This document shows positions 4,906 to 5,048 of a DNA stretch of 5,048 bases, one piece after another. Made by a program: the position numbers and the translations under genes. Positions within the stretch are counted from its first letter, which is position 1; the number at the start of each line of letters is the position of its first letter. Source of the DNA: Candidatus Susulua stagnicola (GTDB lineage Bacteria > Omnitrophota > Gorgyraeia > Duberdicusellales > 4484-171); contig JAVCBZ010000002.1 of NCBI GenBank assembly GCA_030765735.1, positions 1 through 5,048 on the forward strand, in the 5' to 3' direction. The notes below the pieces were generated by a model. It searched no databases, was not told where the DNA came from, and was given only the letters and a program-made list of their open reading frames with translations.

Positions 4906-5048
4906 ATGGAAGCAAGGGTAATTTCTTTTTTTAGTACTAAAGGAGGGGTTGGTAAAACTCTTCTTTCGTTAAATCTAGCCGTTAGTCTTTCCTTAAAGAA
5001 GAAAAAAGTATTTCATCTTGACCTAGATTTAGGAGCTCCTCAAGCAAC
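4906..5048 (+). CDS. ParA/MinD-family ATPase at the CpaE/TadZ position, 3' end outside window
   Basis: Forty-seven codons are visible from the ATG at 4906, and the frame runs off the right edge. A deviant Walker A motif K-G-G-V-G-K-T (residues 12-18, with both signature lysines) follows a short beta strand (RVISFFST), and H-L-D-L-D-L-G-A-P-Q (37-46) fits the Walker A' region. In Tad loci the gene after cpaC is cpaE/tadZ, which localises the pilus machine, so this is the likely role. Classical CpaE/TadZ proteins carry a receiver-like domain before the ATPase; here the P-loop begins at residue 12, so that domain is missing. No ribosome binding site is visible; the start lies 4 nt after the cpaC stop, which suggests translational coupling. 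An in-frame ATG at 4888 is followed by a stop after one codon and is excluded. Confidence 0.85.
   Translation, partial: MEARVISFFSTKGGVGKTLLSLNLAVSLSLKKKKVFHLDLDLGAPQA

Noticed and set aside
1..5048. CRISPR array, tRNA, rRNA, transposase or attachment site
   Set aside because: No regularly spaced repeats, cloverleaf, rRNA-like stretch or transposase/integrase motif was seen in the window.

Overview
The window is AT-rich and gene-dense, and appears to come from a diderm (Gram-negative-type) bacterium. It encodes an outer-membrane secretin, a lipobox lipoprotein with a parvulin-like fold and a TonB-type C-terminal domain, all of which imply an outer membrane. The low GC, a bacterial Tad/Flp pilus cluster, a HARP-type protein-only RNase P and two short GC-rich palindromic repeats suggest an uncultured lineage such as Omnitrophota or a neighbour. 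That placement is a guess from pattern; no marker gene in the window settles it.

Left part (1-1271). A CNNM/DUF21-CBS membrane protein enters from the left edge, and its frame is open from base 1. It converges tail to tail with a minus-strand PIN-domain gene, and their stop codons overlap within one TTAA. The minus-strand gene is a clear homologue of the Aquifex minimal RNA-free RNase P (HARP) and keeps all four catalytic aspartates. The CBS gene carries a 30-bp double palindrome inserted in frame, which adds ten small, Gly/Ser/Ala-rich residues to a loop.

Intergenic region (1272-1428). This divergent spacer holds a good minus-strand promoter candidate lying almost on the HARP start codon (a near-leaderless arrangement), two perfect dyads covering that promoter, a small GNRA-loop hairpin, and a weaker plus-strand promoter candidate for the following cluster.

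Right part (1429-5048). A plus-strand cluster runs to the right edge: a SurA/PrsA-like parvulin-domain lipoprotein, a palindromic intergenic repeat, CpaB, CpaC (secretin) and the start of a ParA/MinD-type ATPase in the position of CpaE/TadZ. This is the start of a Tad (tight adherence, Flp pilus) locus. CpaC forms the outer-membrane channel, CpaB is its periplasmic partner, the ATPase would localise the machine, and the lipoprotein could help fold or assemble the secretin. The motor (CpaF), the platform proteins (TadB/TadC) and the pilin would be expected outside the window.

The most unusual item is that the secretin carries an extra C-terminal TonB_C-like domain after a Lys-rich linker. The double palindrome inside the CBS gene and the HARP gene are the next most notable.
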